From assembly GCF_001552175.1 (NCBI RefSeq), contig NZ_BCQR01000059.1, positions 1 to 62,328 of the forward strand: a DNA stretch of 62,328 nucleotides, given 5' to 3'. Positions 25,555 through 33,712 of this stretch are shown piece after piece. The DNA comes from Actinomadura kijaniata NBRC 14229 (GTDB lineage: Bacteria; Actinomycetota; Actinomycetes; Streptosporangiales; Streptosporangiaceae). The notes beneath the pieces are model-generated. The model ran no database searches. It was not told the origin of the DNA and was given only the letters and a program-made list of their open reading frames with translations. A program made the position numbers and the translations under genes. Position 1 is the stretch's first letter. Each line of letters begins with the position of its first letter.

Positions 25555-26607
25555 TCACATGTCGAGCACGAGCCGGCCGCCGGAGGCCCGGGAGACGCAG
25601 ACCAGCAGGGAGTCGGGGTCGGTGTCGCCCGGGTGGCGGCGGTCGGCGTCGCCGGCGAGGAGGCCGACGCGGCAGGTGCCGCAGAAGCCCTGGCGGCAGG
25701 AGTGGGCGACGGCCGGGTCGTACTCGGTGAGGACGTCGAGCGCGGTCCGGTCGGCGGGGACCCGGAGGGTGACGCCGCGGCGGCGCAGTTCGATCTCGAA
25801 CGGGCGGCCGTCCACGACCGGCGCGGGCGCGAAGCGTTCGAAGTGGAGGGTGGCGGGGCCGTGGGGGGCGAACGCGGCGCGCACGCCGTCGATCATGGGG
25901 GCGGGGCCGCAGCAGTAGATCGCGGCGTCGGCGGCGGGGGCGCGGGTGAGCAGTTCGGCGCAGTCGGGGACGCCGTGGTCGTCGTCGGTGCGGATCTCGA
26001 CGCGGTCGGCGGGGAGCTCGTCGAGGAACGGCAGTGACGCGCGGGTCCGTCCGGTGTAGACCAGCCGCCAGTCCGCGCCGAGCCGCCGGGCGGCCTGGAC
26101 CATGGGCAGGAGGGGGGTGATGCCGATGCCGCCGGCGAGGAACAGGTAGCGGTCCCGGGGCAGGAACGGGAAGGCGTTGCGCGGTTCGGAGACGGTGAGG
26201 AGGTCGCCCTCGGCGAGGGCGTGGGCCTCCAGTGATCCGCCCGCGCCGTGCGGGAGCCGCCGCACGGCGATCCGGTAGGTGCGGCGGTCGGCGGGGTCCC
26301 CGCACAGGGAGTACTGGCGGCGGCGTCCCGAGGGGAGCCGGACGTCCAGGTGGCAGCCGGGTTGCCAGGCGGGCAGCGCGCGCCCGTCGGGGGCGGCCAG
26401 GCGAAGGCCGACGACGTCCTCGGCCTCCTGGCGCACTTCCCGGACGACGGTGGTGAGGGTGCGGTCGACGGGGGTGACGGGCGGGAGGACCGGCGTGCGG
26501 AGGGAGCGGACGCGCTGGATGCCGTTGAACAGGGCGCTGGCGGCCACCCAGAACGGGTCGCGGGCGCGGCGTCCGCGCAGGTCGGGCGGGATCTGGGAGG
26601 GGGTCAT
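25555..26607 (-). CDS. Ferredoxin reductase-type oxidoreductase (FAD, NAD(P), [2Fe-2S])
   Basis: 350 residues, domains in the order FAD - NAD(P) - plant-type 2Fe-2S. Seen: RRQYSLCG (FAD), GGIGITPLLPM (nicotinamide site), CCGPAPMI, and the cluster ligands Cys304, 309, 312 and 337. This is the phthalate-dioxygenase-reductase/KshB-like plan, passing electrons from NAD(P)H to an oxygenase. Its ATG overlaps the stop of the diiron gene by ATGA, so that protein is the likely partner; it could also serve the P450 ferredoxin encoded 9 kb away. Confidence 0.92.
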   Translation of the reverse strand: MTPSQIPPDLRGRRARDPFWVAASALFNGIQRVRSLRTPVLPPVTPVDRTLTTVVREVRQEAEDVVGLRLAAPDGRALPAWQPGCHLDVRLPSGRRRQYSLCGDPADRRTYRIAVRRLPHGAGGSLEAHALAEGDLLTVSEPRNAFPFLPRDRYLFLAGGIGITPLLPMVQAARRLGADWRLVYTGRTRASLPFLDELPADRVEIRTDDDHGVPDCAELLTRAPAADAAIYCCGPAPMIDGVRAAFAPHGPATLHFERFAPAPVVDGRPFEIELRRRGVTLRVPADRTALDVLTEYDPAVAHSCRQGFCGTCRVGLLAGDADRRHPGDTDPDSLLVCVSRASGGRLVLDM

Positions 26608-27482
26608 CGCAGGGCCGCCCGGGCGGCCGGGGAGGAGGCGAGGTAGGCCAGGGCCTGGCTGGTGGAGCCCTCGTTGAGGGGGCTGTAGGAGCGGCGCAGG
26701 TAGCGTCCGATGGAGGCGGCGACCATGCGGCCGCCGGGGGTGAGCCCGGCGGCCCCGGTGCGCCGCACGTGGTGGAGGCCGCCCTTGATCCGGCCCTGGA
26801 CGATCGGGTCGGCGGCCATGAGGAAGCGGTGGCCGCGCCGCCACAGGGCGGTCAGCGCGGTGATCGTCTCGGCCATGGCGCGCAGCCGGGCGGGGTAGGA
26901 GCCGTCCAGGTGCATGAACAGGTCGTGGGCGACGTGCCGGTGTTCGACCTCCTCGGCTCCGTGCCAGCGCAGCAGGTCCAGCATCGTGGGGTGGGCCCCG
27001 GCCTCGTCGAGCGCGGTGGCGTTGAGGATCCAGTCGCCGAGCACGCCGGTGAAGTGCTCGATCGCGGCGATGAGGCTGATGCGTTCGTACAGCCACGCCT
27101 GTCCGCGGGTCCCGGTGAGGTTCCGGTCGCCGAGCAGCCCTTCGAACAGGAACTCGACCTGCCGCACGAACGGCCGCACGTCCAGCCCCTGCGCGAGGAA
27201 GTGGTCGAGCACCTGGTCGTGGGAGGAGGCGTGCACGGCCTCCTGTCCGATGAAGCCGAGCACGTCCTCGCGCAGCCGGTCGTCCCGGATGTGGGGGACG
27301 GCCTCCTTGAACACGCGGACGAACCACTCCTCGCCCGCGGGGAGCAGCAGGTGCAGCACGTTGATCAGGTGGGTGGCGACCGGGTCCCCCGGGATCCAGT
27401 GCAACGGCACCTCGGACCAGTCGAAGCGCACGTCGCGAGCCTGGAGGACGATGTTGCCCGGCTCGGTGGGCGGGATGGTCAC
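26604..27482 (-). CDS. Ferritin-like diiron protein (PF10118 'metal-dependent hydrolase' family)
   Basis: 292 residues, alpha-helical. Candidate metal ligands are spaced as in diiron carboxylate proteins: Glu51/52, Glu81-x2-His84 (GQEAVHASSH), Glu142-His143, and the cluster HGAEEVEHRHVAHD around 174-187. The family is annotated as hydrolase, but cotranslation with a ferredoxin reductase (4-nt overlap) argues for an oxygenase or desaturase-type reaction. GTG 27482 follows GGGAGGCAGC. A palindrome 38 nt upstream (27520-27534) may be its operator. Confidence 0.8.
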   Translation of the reverse strand: MTIPPTEPGNIVLQARDVRFDWSEVPLHWIPGDPVATHLINVLHLLLPAGEEWFVRVFKEAVPHIRDDRLREDVLGFIGQEAVHASSHDQVLDHFLAQGLDVRPFVRQVEFLFEGLLGDRNLTGTRGQAWLYERISLIAAIEHFTGVLGDWILNATALDEAGAHPTMLDLLRWHGAEEVEHRHVAHDLFMHLDGSYPARLRAMAETITALTALWRRGHRFLMAADPIVQGRIKGGLHHVRRTGAAGLTPGGRMVAASIGRYLRRSYSPLNEGSTSQALAYLASSPAARAALR

Positions 27483-27519
27483 GCTGCCTCCCGACGAAGA
27501 AGCGACCACTTATTGACGA

Positions 27520-27534
27520 ACCGTCCAGTACGGT
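27520..27534. promoter_or_regulatory. Palindromic operator upstream of diiron/reductase operon
   Basis: ACCGTCCAGTACGGT (5-bp arms) overlaps a TACCGT -10 box read on the minus strand, with TTGTCC 18 nt further up. It shares the CTGGAC half with the TCTGGACA operators but is not the same site. Confidence 0.4.
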
Positions 27535-27602
27535 ACCGCCGCGCGTCGCCCCTGGACAACGGGCACTTCTGGTGAGGCGCGTCACCAATCCCCGACGGCG
27601 AA

Positions 27603-27626
27603 GGCCCCCGGCGGGCGCCGGGGGCC
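27603..27626 (-). terminator. Hairpin after the SH3-like secreted protein gene
   Basis: A perfect 10-bp stem GGCCCCCGGC/GCCGGGGGCC with a 4-nt loop, about 20 nt past the stop at 27645. Confidence 0.7.
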
Positions 27627-27644
27627 TCGCGACACGGGACGTTC

Positions 27645-27965
27645 TCAGACGTAGCTGACGCAGGTCGCCGCGACGTAGCCGCGCGTGCCCCGGTAGTCGA
27701 TGTAGTACCAGGTCTTGCTGGTCACCCCGCAGGCCGTGTACGAGGTCGCGGACGTGTGGCGGCTCATGGAGCAGGCCGTCGTGTCCTTGTAGAACAGACC
27801 GAGGGACGTGCCGCCCATCGAGGCCCGGATGTGGACGTTCTCCTTCGCCTTGACGGTGGTACAGGCGGTGACGGCCGGGCTGTCGGCGGCCGCGACGCCG
27901 GACAGCCCGGCCCCGGCCGCGGTGAAGGCGGCCAGCGCCGCCGGAACGAGGAGAAGCTTCTTCAT
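27645..27965 (-). CDS. Small secreted SH3-like protein
   Basis: 106 residues: a Sec signal peptide (MKKLLLVPAALAAFTAAGAG with AAA-D cleavage near 27) and a compact mature domain. ENVHIRASMGGTSLGLFYKDT and WYYIDYRGTRGYVAATCV follow the bacterial SH3 pattern (NVR.gps..s..ig....G; W..V...G..GWV...YL). Four mature cysteines suggest two disulfides. It may bind cell-wall peptides; no catalytic domain is present. Confidence 0.8.
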   Translation of the reverse strand: MKKLLLVPAALAAFTAAGAGLSGVAAADSPAVTACTTVKAKENVHIRASMGGTSLGLFYKDTTACSMSRHTSATSYTACGVTSKTWYYIDYRGTRGYVAATCVSYV

Positions 27966-28046
27966 CTCGGGCTCCCTTCGACCCCACCACGGGCCCGCCG
28001 GGCCCGCGCGCCGGAATGATCACCGGCAGCGCCACGGTAGAAGGAA

Positions 28047-28085
28047 GCGATCATGAAGATAAAGATCAACTTTTCACATGGTCGC
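28047..28085 (-). terminator. Stem-loop after the operator-linked hypothetical gene
   Basis: GCGATCATG at 28047-28055 pairs with CATGGTCGC at 28077-28085 (one G-T pair) around a 21-nt AT-rich loop that has an inner AAAG/CTTT stem. It begins at the stop codon of the gene ending at 28085. Confidence 0.35.
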
Positions 28086-28774
28086 TAACCCGGACTGTTC
28101 AGATCTCCCGGAATGTGCGGGGTTCCGTCACGCAGCGGAGGGAACCGGTGGCGGGCGGCGGTGGTGCCGCGCGTCATGCGGGTGATCTCGGCCTCGGGCA
28201 GCACCGGGGTCTCGTCGTCGATGACGACCTCCCAGCGGCAGTGCGGGACCCGTCCGGCCGGGACGCGGGGCGGGCGGTGCACCGGCCGGATGCGGGCCCT
28301 GGGGTTGATCGCCTGGGCCGTGATGTCGAACGTGCCGTCCTCGATCGTGTGGCACATGCCCCTGACGGAGCGCTCGCCGAACGGCTCGACGTCCAGCAGC
28401 GCGCCGCAGGAGCGCAGCTGGAAGAAGCCGTGGGTCTCGGAGACCAGCTCGTACTCGACGTCCATGTACGAGAAGGTGAACCCCGGATCGAGCTGGAGCG
28501 CCTTGAAGATGGCCGAGACGCCGTCCCCCTCGATCCTCATGATCTCGCGGATGCGCTCGGTGTAGACGGGGCTGGCGCCCTTCCACTCCTCGATGGCGAT
28601 CTCCTCGACGGCCTGCTGGCCGTACCGCAGGCCCACGGCCGCGAGGCCGGAGCGGTCGAGGATCTGGGGGATCAGCGCGTACTCGCGGACCAGGCGGACC
28701 AGGGCTTCCTTCGACAGGTCCTCGAAGCGGAAGTCGGGGTCGAACTCGCCGGAGTAGTCCTCGCGTTCCGTCAT
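28085..28774 (-). CDS. Conserved hypothetical protein under the TetR operator
   Basis: 229 residues, soluble, no known catalytic motif. The N-terminus is acidic (MTEREDYSGEFDPDFRFEDL); the middle has EEIAIEEWKGASPVYTERIREIM; the C-terminal half is beta-rich with GMCHTIEDGTFDITA and PHCRWEVV. The HCxW ending faintly recalls ATC-hydrolase-like proteins, but I would not assign a function. The ATG is 8 nt after a TACAGT -10 box with no ribosome-binding site, so the mRNA is probably leaderless. TTGTTC lies 17 nt before TACAGT and operator B fills most of the spacer. A decayed copy of its 5' end lies at 29317-29397. Confidence 0.75.
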   Translation of the reverse strand: MTEREDYSGEFDPDFRFEDLSKEALVRLVREYALIPQILDRSGLAAVGLRYGQQAVEEIAIEEWKGASPVYTERIREIMRIEGDGVSAIFKALQLDPGFTFSYMDVEYELVSETHGFFQLRSCGALLDVEPFGERSVRGMCHTIEDGTFDITAQAINPRARIRPVHRPPRVPAGRVPHCRWEVVIDDETPVLPEAEITRMTRGTTAARHRFPPLRDGTPHIPGDLNSPG

Positions 28775-28781
28775 GGCCCGA

Positions 28782-28810
28782 ACTGTAGTCTGGACACCTG
28801 TCCAGAACAA
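28782..28810 (-). promoter_or_regulatory. Promoter of the hypothetical gene (TTGTTC-17-TACAGT)
   Basis: On the minus strand TTGTTC and TACAGT are spaced by exactly 17 nt. Operator B overlaps the spacer, so a bound TetR would exclude RNA polymerase. Confidence 0.6.
28789..28806. promoter_or_regulatory. TetR operator, copy B
   Basis: TCTGGACACCTGTCCAGA differs from the perfect site at 29412-29429 by one base (G to C at the centre). Confidence 0.75.
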
Positions 28811-28840
28811 GCGATCGATTGGTCTCGGAGCCCGGCGGGG

Positions 28841-29233
28841 ATGATGGCGGCGATGTTCGGCTTGGTCACCGTCGCGGCCGTGGTGGACGTGTGGGGCCGC
28901 TACCGCCTGGGGGTCCACGGCAAGCAGATCACCGCCGAGGTGGTCCGCGTCCACGAGGGCAGGGACGGTGACGGAGATCCGCGCTACTTCCCCGTGGTGG
29001 CGTTCACCCCACCGGGCGGCGCCAGGGTCCAGGTGGAGTCCCCGACCGGGAAGCCGCACCCGCCCGAAGTCGCCGCCTTCCCGGGCGGCCGGACGACGGT
29101 CAGATACGACCCGTCCCGGCCCGAGCGGATCCACGTCGAGGGGTATCCCGCGAGCGGCGTCCTCATGAGCCTGCTGATCGCGGTGGTGGCCGGGACGGTG
29201 ACGGTCGCGTGCGTCGCCGGCATGCTCTCGTGA
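28841..29233 (+). CDS. DUF3592-type membrane protein
   Basis: 130 residues: a short N-terminal hydrophobic helix, a beta domain with ITAEVVRVHEG...RYFPVVAFTPPGGARVQVESP and VRYDPSRPERIHVEG (the YDP-x-P motif of DUF3592), and a C-terminal membrane helix. Function unknown. The start could be any of three ATGs (28841, 28844, 28853). It sits between the intact hypothetical gene and its decayed copy, so it probably marks material caught in, or inserted after, that duplication. Confidence 0.7.
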   Translation: MMAAMFGLVTVAAVVDVWGRYRLGVHGKQITAEVVRVHEGRDGDGDPRYFPVVAFTPPGGARVQVESPTGKPHPPEVAAFPGGRTTVRYDPSRPERIHVEGYPASGVLMSLLIAVVAGTVTVACVAGMLS

Positions 29234-29316
29234 TCCGGATGCGGACGATCACCATCTGGTACGTGACGACGGCGAGGGCGTAGGAGAGAAATCCCCGAAG
29301 GGTTGCCCGAGGACCT

Positions 29317-29397
29317 CTTACGCAGGGCCGCGCGGGAAAGGTCCTCGCAGCGGAAGTCGGGAGCGAATTCTCCGGAAGAGCCCTTGCGTCCCGTCGT
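29317..29397 (-). pseudogene. Decayed 5' copy of the hypothetical gene 28085-28774
   Basis: About 27 codons align with the start of the intact gene: SSGEFAPDFRCEDLSRAAL against YSGEFDPDFRFEDLSKEAL. The upstream TTGTTC-17-TACAGT promoter and operator are preserved, but the ATG is now ACG (29395-29397), and similarity ends after about 80 nt. It is thus a dead fragment lying directly upstream of the aldehyde dehydrogenase gene. Confidence 0.75.
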
Positions 29398-29411
29398 GCC
29401 CTGAACTGTAG

Positions 29412-29429
29412 TCTGGACACGTGTCCAGA
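29412..29429. promoter_or_regulatory. TetR operator, copy C (aldehyde dehydrogenase operon)
   Basis: TCTGGACACGTGTCCAGA, a perfect 18-bp palindrome. It spans the end of a TAGTCT -10 box (29409-29414) and the GTG start codon at 29421. Confidence 0.8.
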
Positions 29430-30905
29430 ACAAACGATCGCTTGCTTGCCGATCCGTCCCCCCTGTTGCTGGACGGCCGTCTGGTCCCCGCCGCGGACGG
29501 CCGCACGTTCCCGACCGTCGACCCCGCCACCGAGGACGTGCTCGGGCACGCCGCCGACGCCTCGGCCGGTGACCTGGACCGGGCCGTCGCCGCCGCCCGC
29601 CGGGCGTTCGACGAGTCCGGGTGGTCCACCGACGTCGCGCTGCGGGCGCGCTGCCTGCGGCAGTTGCGCGAGGCGCTGCGGCGGCACGCCGACGAGCTGC
29701 GGGAGCTGACGATCAGGGAGGCCGGCGCGCCGCGGTTCCTCACCTTCGGGGCCCAGCTCGACGCCCCGGTCGAGGACCTGGGATGGTTCGCCGACCTCGC
29801 CGAGTCCTACGCCTGGGAGACCGACCTCGGGCGCGCCGAGCCGATGGGCATGCCCAGTCTGCGCCGGGTCGTGCGGGAGCCGGCCGGCGTCGTCGCGGCC
29901 GTCACGCCGTGGAACTTCCCCCACCAGATCAACCTCGCCAAGGTCGGCCCCGCGCTGGCCGCCGGGAACACCGTGGTGCTCAAGCCCGCGCCCGACACCC
30001 CCTGGTGCGCGGCGGCGCTGGGGACGCTCGCCGCCGAGGAGACCGACCTCCCGCCCGGCGTCCTCAACGTCGTCACCTCGTCCGACCACGCGCTGGGCGC
30101 GCGGCTGGTCGCCGACCCCAGGGTGGACCTGGTGTCGTTCACCGGCTCCACCGCCACCGGCCGCGCGGTGATGAGGGCGGCCGCCGAGCACCTGAAGAAG
30201 GTCTTCCTGGAGCTCGGCGGCAAGTCGGCGTTCCTCGTGCTGGACGACGCCGACCTGAAGGCCGCCTGCTCCTACGCCGCGTTCGCGGGGGTCACGCACG
30301 CCGGGCAGGGATGCGCGATCACCACCCGGCTGCTGGTGCCGAGGGACCGGTACGACGAGGCCGTCGAGATCACCGCGCGGACGCTGGGCAGGCTCGGCCC
30401 CGGCGACCCGCACGACGACTCCACCGTCTGCGGGCCCGTCATCTCCGCCCGGCAGCGCGACCGCGTCGAGGGCTACCTCGAACTCGCCCTGAAGGAGGGC
30501 GGGCGGTTCGCGTGCGGCGGCGGGCGGCCCGAGGACCGGGACCGGGGCTTCTGGATCGAGCCGACCCTGATCACCGGGCTCGCCGCCGACGCCCGCGCCG
30601 CCCGCGAGGAGATCTTCGGCCCGGTGCTGGTCGTCCTGCCGCACGACGGCGACGACGACGCGGTCGCGATCGCCAACGACTCCCCCTACGGCCTGTCCGG
30701 CGCGGTCCACGGCGGCGACCCGGACCGGGCGCGGGCCGTCGCCCGGCGCCTGCGCACCGGGACCGTCAGCGTCAACGGCGGCGTCTGGTACGGCGCGGAC
30801 GTCCCGTTCGGCGGTTACAAGCAGTCCGGAATCGGCCGCGAGATGGGCGTGGCGGGATTCGAGGAGTACCTGGAGACCAAGGCCATCGCGGAGGGCACCA
30901 CATGA
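29421..30905 (+). CDS. Aldehyde dehydrogenase (AldA-like)
   Basis: 494 residues of the NAD(P)-dependent ALDH superfamily: TPWNFPHQINLAKVGPALAAGNTVVLKPA (cofactor site), FTGSTATGR, Glu264 in LELGGKS and catalytic Cys298 in GQGCAITT. It closely resembles M. tuberculosis AldA (Rv0768) as I remember it. GTG 29421 lies 6 nt after a TAGTCT -10 box inside the operator, so translation is probably leaderless; a TTG at 29442 is the alternative. It should oxidise an aldehyde to an acid, perhaps one released by the P450s. Its TGA overlaps the next ATG (ATGA). Confidence 0.93.
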   Translation: MSRTNDRLLADPSPLLLDGRLVPAADGRTFPTVDPATEDVLGHAADASAGDLDRAVAAARRAFDESGWSTDVALRARCLRQLREALRRHADELRELTIREAGAPRFLTFGAQLDAPVEDLGWFADLAESYAWETDLGRAEPMGMPSLRRVVREPAGVVAAVTPWNFPHQINLAKVGPALAAGNTVVLKPAPDTPWCAAALGTLAAEETDLPPGVLNVVTSSDHALGARLVADPRVDLVSFTGSTATGRAVMRAAAEHLKKVFLELGGKSAFLVLDDADLKAACSYAAFAGVTHAGQGCAITTRLLVPRDRYDEAVEITARTLGRLGPGDPHDDSTVCGPVISARQRDRVEGYLELALKEGGRFACGGGRPEDRDRGFWIEPTLITGLAADARAAREEIFGPVLVVLPHDGDDDAVAIANDSPYGLSGAVHGGDPDRARAVARRLRTGTVSVNGGVWYGADVPFGGYKQSGIGREMGVAGFEEYLETKAIAEGTT

Positions 30906-31645
30906 GCTCGGGCGTGCGGTTCGAAGGGAAGGTCGCGGTCGTCACCGGCGCCGCGCAGGGCATCGGCGAGGCGTACGCGCGGGCGCTGGCCGCCGAGGGC
31001 GCGCACGTCGTCGTCGCCGACGTGGACGAGCGCGGCCAGGCCGTCGCCGACGACGTCAAGGGCCTGTTCGTCCGCACCGACGTCTCCGACCCCGCGTCGG
31101 TGGAGGCGATGGCCACGGCGGCCGCCGAACGCTTCGGCGGCGTCGACCACCTGGTCAACAACGCCGCCATCTTCGGCACGATGAAGCTGGACTTCCTGTT
31201 CACCGTGGACTGGGACTACTACAAGCGGTTCATGGCGGTGAACATGGACGGAGCGCTGCTGTGCGCCCGCGCCGTCCTTCCTCACATGCGGGCGCGCGGC
31301 GGCGGTTCCATCGTCAACCAGTCCTCCACCGCCGCCTGGCAGTACTCCGGCTTCTACGGCCTGGCCAAGGTCGGCGTCAACGGCGTCACCCAGCAGCTCG
31401 CCCACGAGCTCGGCTCGCTGAACGTCCGCGTCAACGCCATCGCCCCCGGCCCTATCGACACCGAGGCCAACCGGAGGGTCGTGCCCGGCGGCATGTCCCA
31501 GAAGATCGTCCGGGACAGGCTCGCCCTCAAGCGCATGGGCACCCCCGAGGACCTGGTCGGGATGTGCCTGTTCCTGCTGTCGGACGAGGCGTCCTGGATC
31601 ACCGGGCAGATCTTCAACGTGGACGGCGGCGAGGTGTTCCGCTGA
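30902..31645 (+). CDS. Short-chain dehydrogenase/reductase
   Basis: 247 residues, classical SDR: GAAQGIG at 16-22, NNAA, Ser141/142, Tyr152-x3-Lys156, and the APGPIDTE segment. It is the second gene of the aldehyde dehydrogenase operon, overlapping the first by 4 nt and the next by 1 nt. By position and length it matches Rv0769 of M. tuberculosis (from memory). It probably oxidises a hydroxyl group in the same pathway. Confidence 0.93.
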   Translation: MSSGVRFEGKVAVVTGAAQGIGEAYARALAAEGAHVVVADVDERGQAVADDVKGLFVRTDVSDPASVEAMATAAAERFGGVDHLVNNAAIFGTMKLDFLFTVDWDYYKRFMAVNMDGALLCARAVLPHMRARGGGSIVNQSSTAAWQYSGFYGLAKVGVNGVTQQLAHELGSLNVRVNAIAPGPIDTEANRRVVPGGMSQKIVRDRLALKRMGTPEDLVGMCLFLLSDEASWITGQIFNVDGGEVFR

Positions 31646-32487
31646 TGGACGTCGGATTCGTCGGCCTCGGCCAGATGGGCGCGCCCATGGCGACGCACCT
31701 GGCGGGCCCCTCCCTCACCGTCTACGACACCCGCCCCGAGGCCATGGAGCCGCTGGTCGCCAGGGGCGCGCGGGCCGCCCGCGACCCCGCCGAGGTCGCC
31801 GCGCGCGCCGACCTGGTCTCCCTCATGGTCCGCGACGACGACCAGGTGAACGAGGTCGCCGCCGCGCTGCTGCCCGCCGCCCGCCCCGGCACGGTGCTCG
31901 CGATCCACTCCACCATCCGCGCCGCCACCGCCGAGCGCCTGGCCGAACGCGCCCGCCCGCACGGCGTCGAGGTCGTGGACGCCCCGGTCAGCGGCGGCTT
32001 CATGGGCGCGGCCGCCGGAACCCTGGCGGTCATGGTCGGCGGCTCGCCGGAGGCGTTCGACCGCTGCCGCGAGCCGTTCGGCGCCTGGGCCGGCCTGATC
32101 CTGCGCATGGGGCCGGTCGGCGCGGGCACCCGCGCCAAGCTCGCCCGCAACCTGCTGCACTTCGTCGCGTTCACCGCCGCCGCCGAGGCCCAGCGGCTGG
32201 CCGAGGCGTCCGGCGTCCCGCTGCGCGACCTGGCCCGCGTCGTCCGCCACACCGACGCGATCACCGGCGGCCCCGGCTCCATCATGCTCCGCGACACCAC
32301 CGCGCCCCTGGACCCCGGCGACGGCCTCCACGACATCCTGCGCCACGTCCGCGCGCTCGGCGAGAAGGACCTGGCGTTCGCCCTGGAACTGGCCGACGAG
32401 CTGGACGTCGACACCCCGCTGGCCCGCCTCGCCCTGGAGCGCTTCGCCGCCGGGCTCGGCCTCCCCGAGGAGGACCCCCGTGGATGA
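31645..32487 (+). CDS. NAD-binding 3-hydroxyisobutyrate/6-phosphogluconate dehydrogenase-like protein
   Basis: 280 residues of the beta-hydroxyacid dehydrogenase family: GLGQMG at 7-12 for NAD, DAPVSGGFMGAAAGTLAVMVGG (substrate loop) and the Lys of GTRAKLARN, the usual catalytic position. It starts on the base shared with the previous stop (TGATG). It would oxidise a beta-hydroxy acid to a semialdehyde or ketone. The slot matches Rv0770 (from memory). Confidence 0.9.
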   Translation: MDVGFVGLGQMGAPMATHLAGPSLTVYDTRPEAMEPLVARGARAARDPAEVAARADLVSLMVRDDDQVNEVAAALLPAARPGTVLAIHSTIRAATAERLAERARPHGVEVVDAPVSGGFMGAAAGTLAVMVGGSPEAFDRCREPFGAWAGLILRMGPVGAGTRAKLARNLLHFVAFTAAAEAQRLAEASGVPLRDLARVVRHTDAITGGPGSIMLRDTTAPLDPGDGLHDILRHVRALGEKDLAFALELADELDVDTPLARLALERFAAGLGLPEEDPRG

Positions 32488-32848
32488 ACGGAGACGGCGC
32501 GGCCTGGAGATGATGCGCCGGGTCTACGGCTGGGAGATGGACGACGCCCCCGGCGACTTCTTCGGCATCACCGTGGAGCACCTGTTCGGCGAGGTGTGGG
32601 CCCGCGACGGCCTCACCCTCCGCGACCGCCGCCTGCTGCTGATCGGCATGCTCGCGGGCCAGGGCCTCAACGACGTCCTCGACATCCAGATCCCCGCCGC
32701 CCTCGACAACGGCGAGCTCACCCCCGACGAGCTCCGCGAGATCGCCATCTTCCTCACCCACTACGTCGGCTGGCCCCTCGGCTCGAAGCTCAGCGTCCAG
32801 GTCGACACCCTGATCGCCCGGCACGAGAGGAAGGACCGCGGGGGCTGA
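32480..32848 (+). CDS. Carboxymuconolactone decarboxylase-family protein
   Basis: 122 residues, all-alpha, with the CMD pattern LTLRDRRLLLIGMLAGQGLNDVLDIQIPAALDNGELTPDELREIAIFLTHYVGWP. It has no cysteine, so it is not an AhpD-type peroxidase. GTG 32480 overlaps the previous gene by 8 nt. It is the last gene of the operon and corresponds to Rv0771 (from memory); a lactone or ring-cleavage step is possible but unproven. Confidence 0.88.
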   Translation: MDERRRRGLEMMRRVYGWEMDDAPGDFFGITVEHLFGEVWARDGLTLRDRRLLLIGMLAGQGLNDVLDIQIPAALDNGELTPDELREIAIFLTHYVGWPLGSKLSVQVDTLIARHERKDRGG

Positions 32849-32951
32849 CCGCCCTCCCCCGCGCGGGTGAGCCGTTCGACCGCGCGGGGGAAGTCCCCGC
32901 CCCGGGTCCGTTGCGAAGCTGGCGGCACGTCAACGGATCCGAGGAGACACC

Positions 32952-33608
32952 ATGCGCACCACGATCGCCGCCGCCGTCCTGACCGCCGGGGCCCTGGCCC
33001 TCGCCGGCGGCTCCGCCCACGCCGCGTCCCCGTCGCCCGCCGCGCCGCCCGCTGCCTCGCCCGCCACGTCGCCCACCACGTCGCCCGCCACGTCGAAGGA
33101 GGGCCACGTCACCGGCGACGCCTGGGTCCGCTACAGCGTCGATCCGCAGAACCCGCTGCGCCGCTTCGTGTTCGACGCCCACGGCCAGCCGTTCAGGGTG
33201 GCCGACGGGAAGATCGTCTTCGGGGCGGCGCGCGGCACCGTCCGCTTCGACCACCCCGGCCCCAACGGCGAGCACAACTGGGGCACCGTCAACGTCGACT
33301 ACGTCATGACCGGCGGCCCCGTCGCGGTCGTGTCCGGCACCAGCGCCGGAGGACGGTGGCCCAAGGGCGCGCGGATGACGTTCACCGTCCATGACGACCC
33401 GCGCGGCGACCGGTACGACCGGATGGGCTTCTCCTGGGGCGTGGTCGACCCGCGCTGCGCCCAGATGGACATGGGCCCCGCCCCGTTCACCAGCTACGCG
33501 TCGGGCAAGGGCTACCGGGTCCGGCACGCCGAGCTCCCGGCCGTCCCCGAGGGCACCCAGGGCCCCGACAAGGCCCCCACCTGCGTGAACGCCGACCTGC
33601 TCGGCTGA
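32952..33608 (+). CDS. Secreted protein with Ser/Pro/Thr linker
   Basis: 218 residues. A Sec signal peptide ends near AHA-A (about residue 24). A low-complexity linker, SPATSP/TTSP/ATS, is encoded by near-perfect 12-nt tandem repeats at about 33058-33097. The mature domain (GDAWVRYSVDPQNPLRRFVFDAHGQPF...WGVVDPRCAQMDMGPAPFTSYASGKGYRV) is beta-rich with two cysteines. No family recognised. ATG follows GAGGAGACACC. Confidence 0.75.
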   Translation: MRTTIAAAVLTAGALALAGGSAHAASPSPAAPPAASPATSPTTSPATSKEGHVTGDAWVRYSVDPQNPLRRFVFDAHGQPFRVADGKIVFGAARGTVRFDHPGPNGEHNWGTVNVDYVMTGGPVAVVSGTSAGGRWPKGARMTFTVHDDPRGDRYDRMGFSWGVVDPRCAQMDMGPAPFTSYASGKGYRVRHAELPAVPEGTQGPDKAPTCVNADLLG

Positions 33609-33712
33609 GCGCGGGGGCGGGCCGCGGACGTTAACCCGGTGGCCGTCACCGATCCGCGGCCCCGCCCCGCCGCGCCATGCTCCTGTCACCCGACACGACG
33701 AGGAGCGACGAC

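Noticed and set aside
29445..29460. TTG/CTT codons downstream of 29421 as the aldehyde dehydrogenase start
   Set aside because: Possible, but the GTG inside the operator sits at leaderless distance from a TANNNT box and gives an N-terminus of about the length I recall for AldA.
32480..32848. AhpD-type alkylhydroperoxidase
   Set aside because: The CMD-family protein contains no CxxC, so the peroxidase activity of AhpD cannot be assigned.
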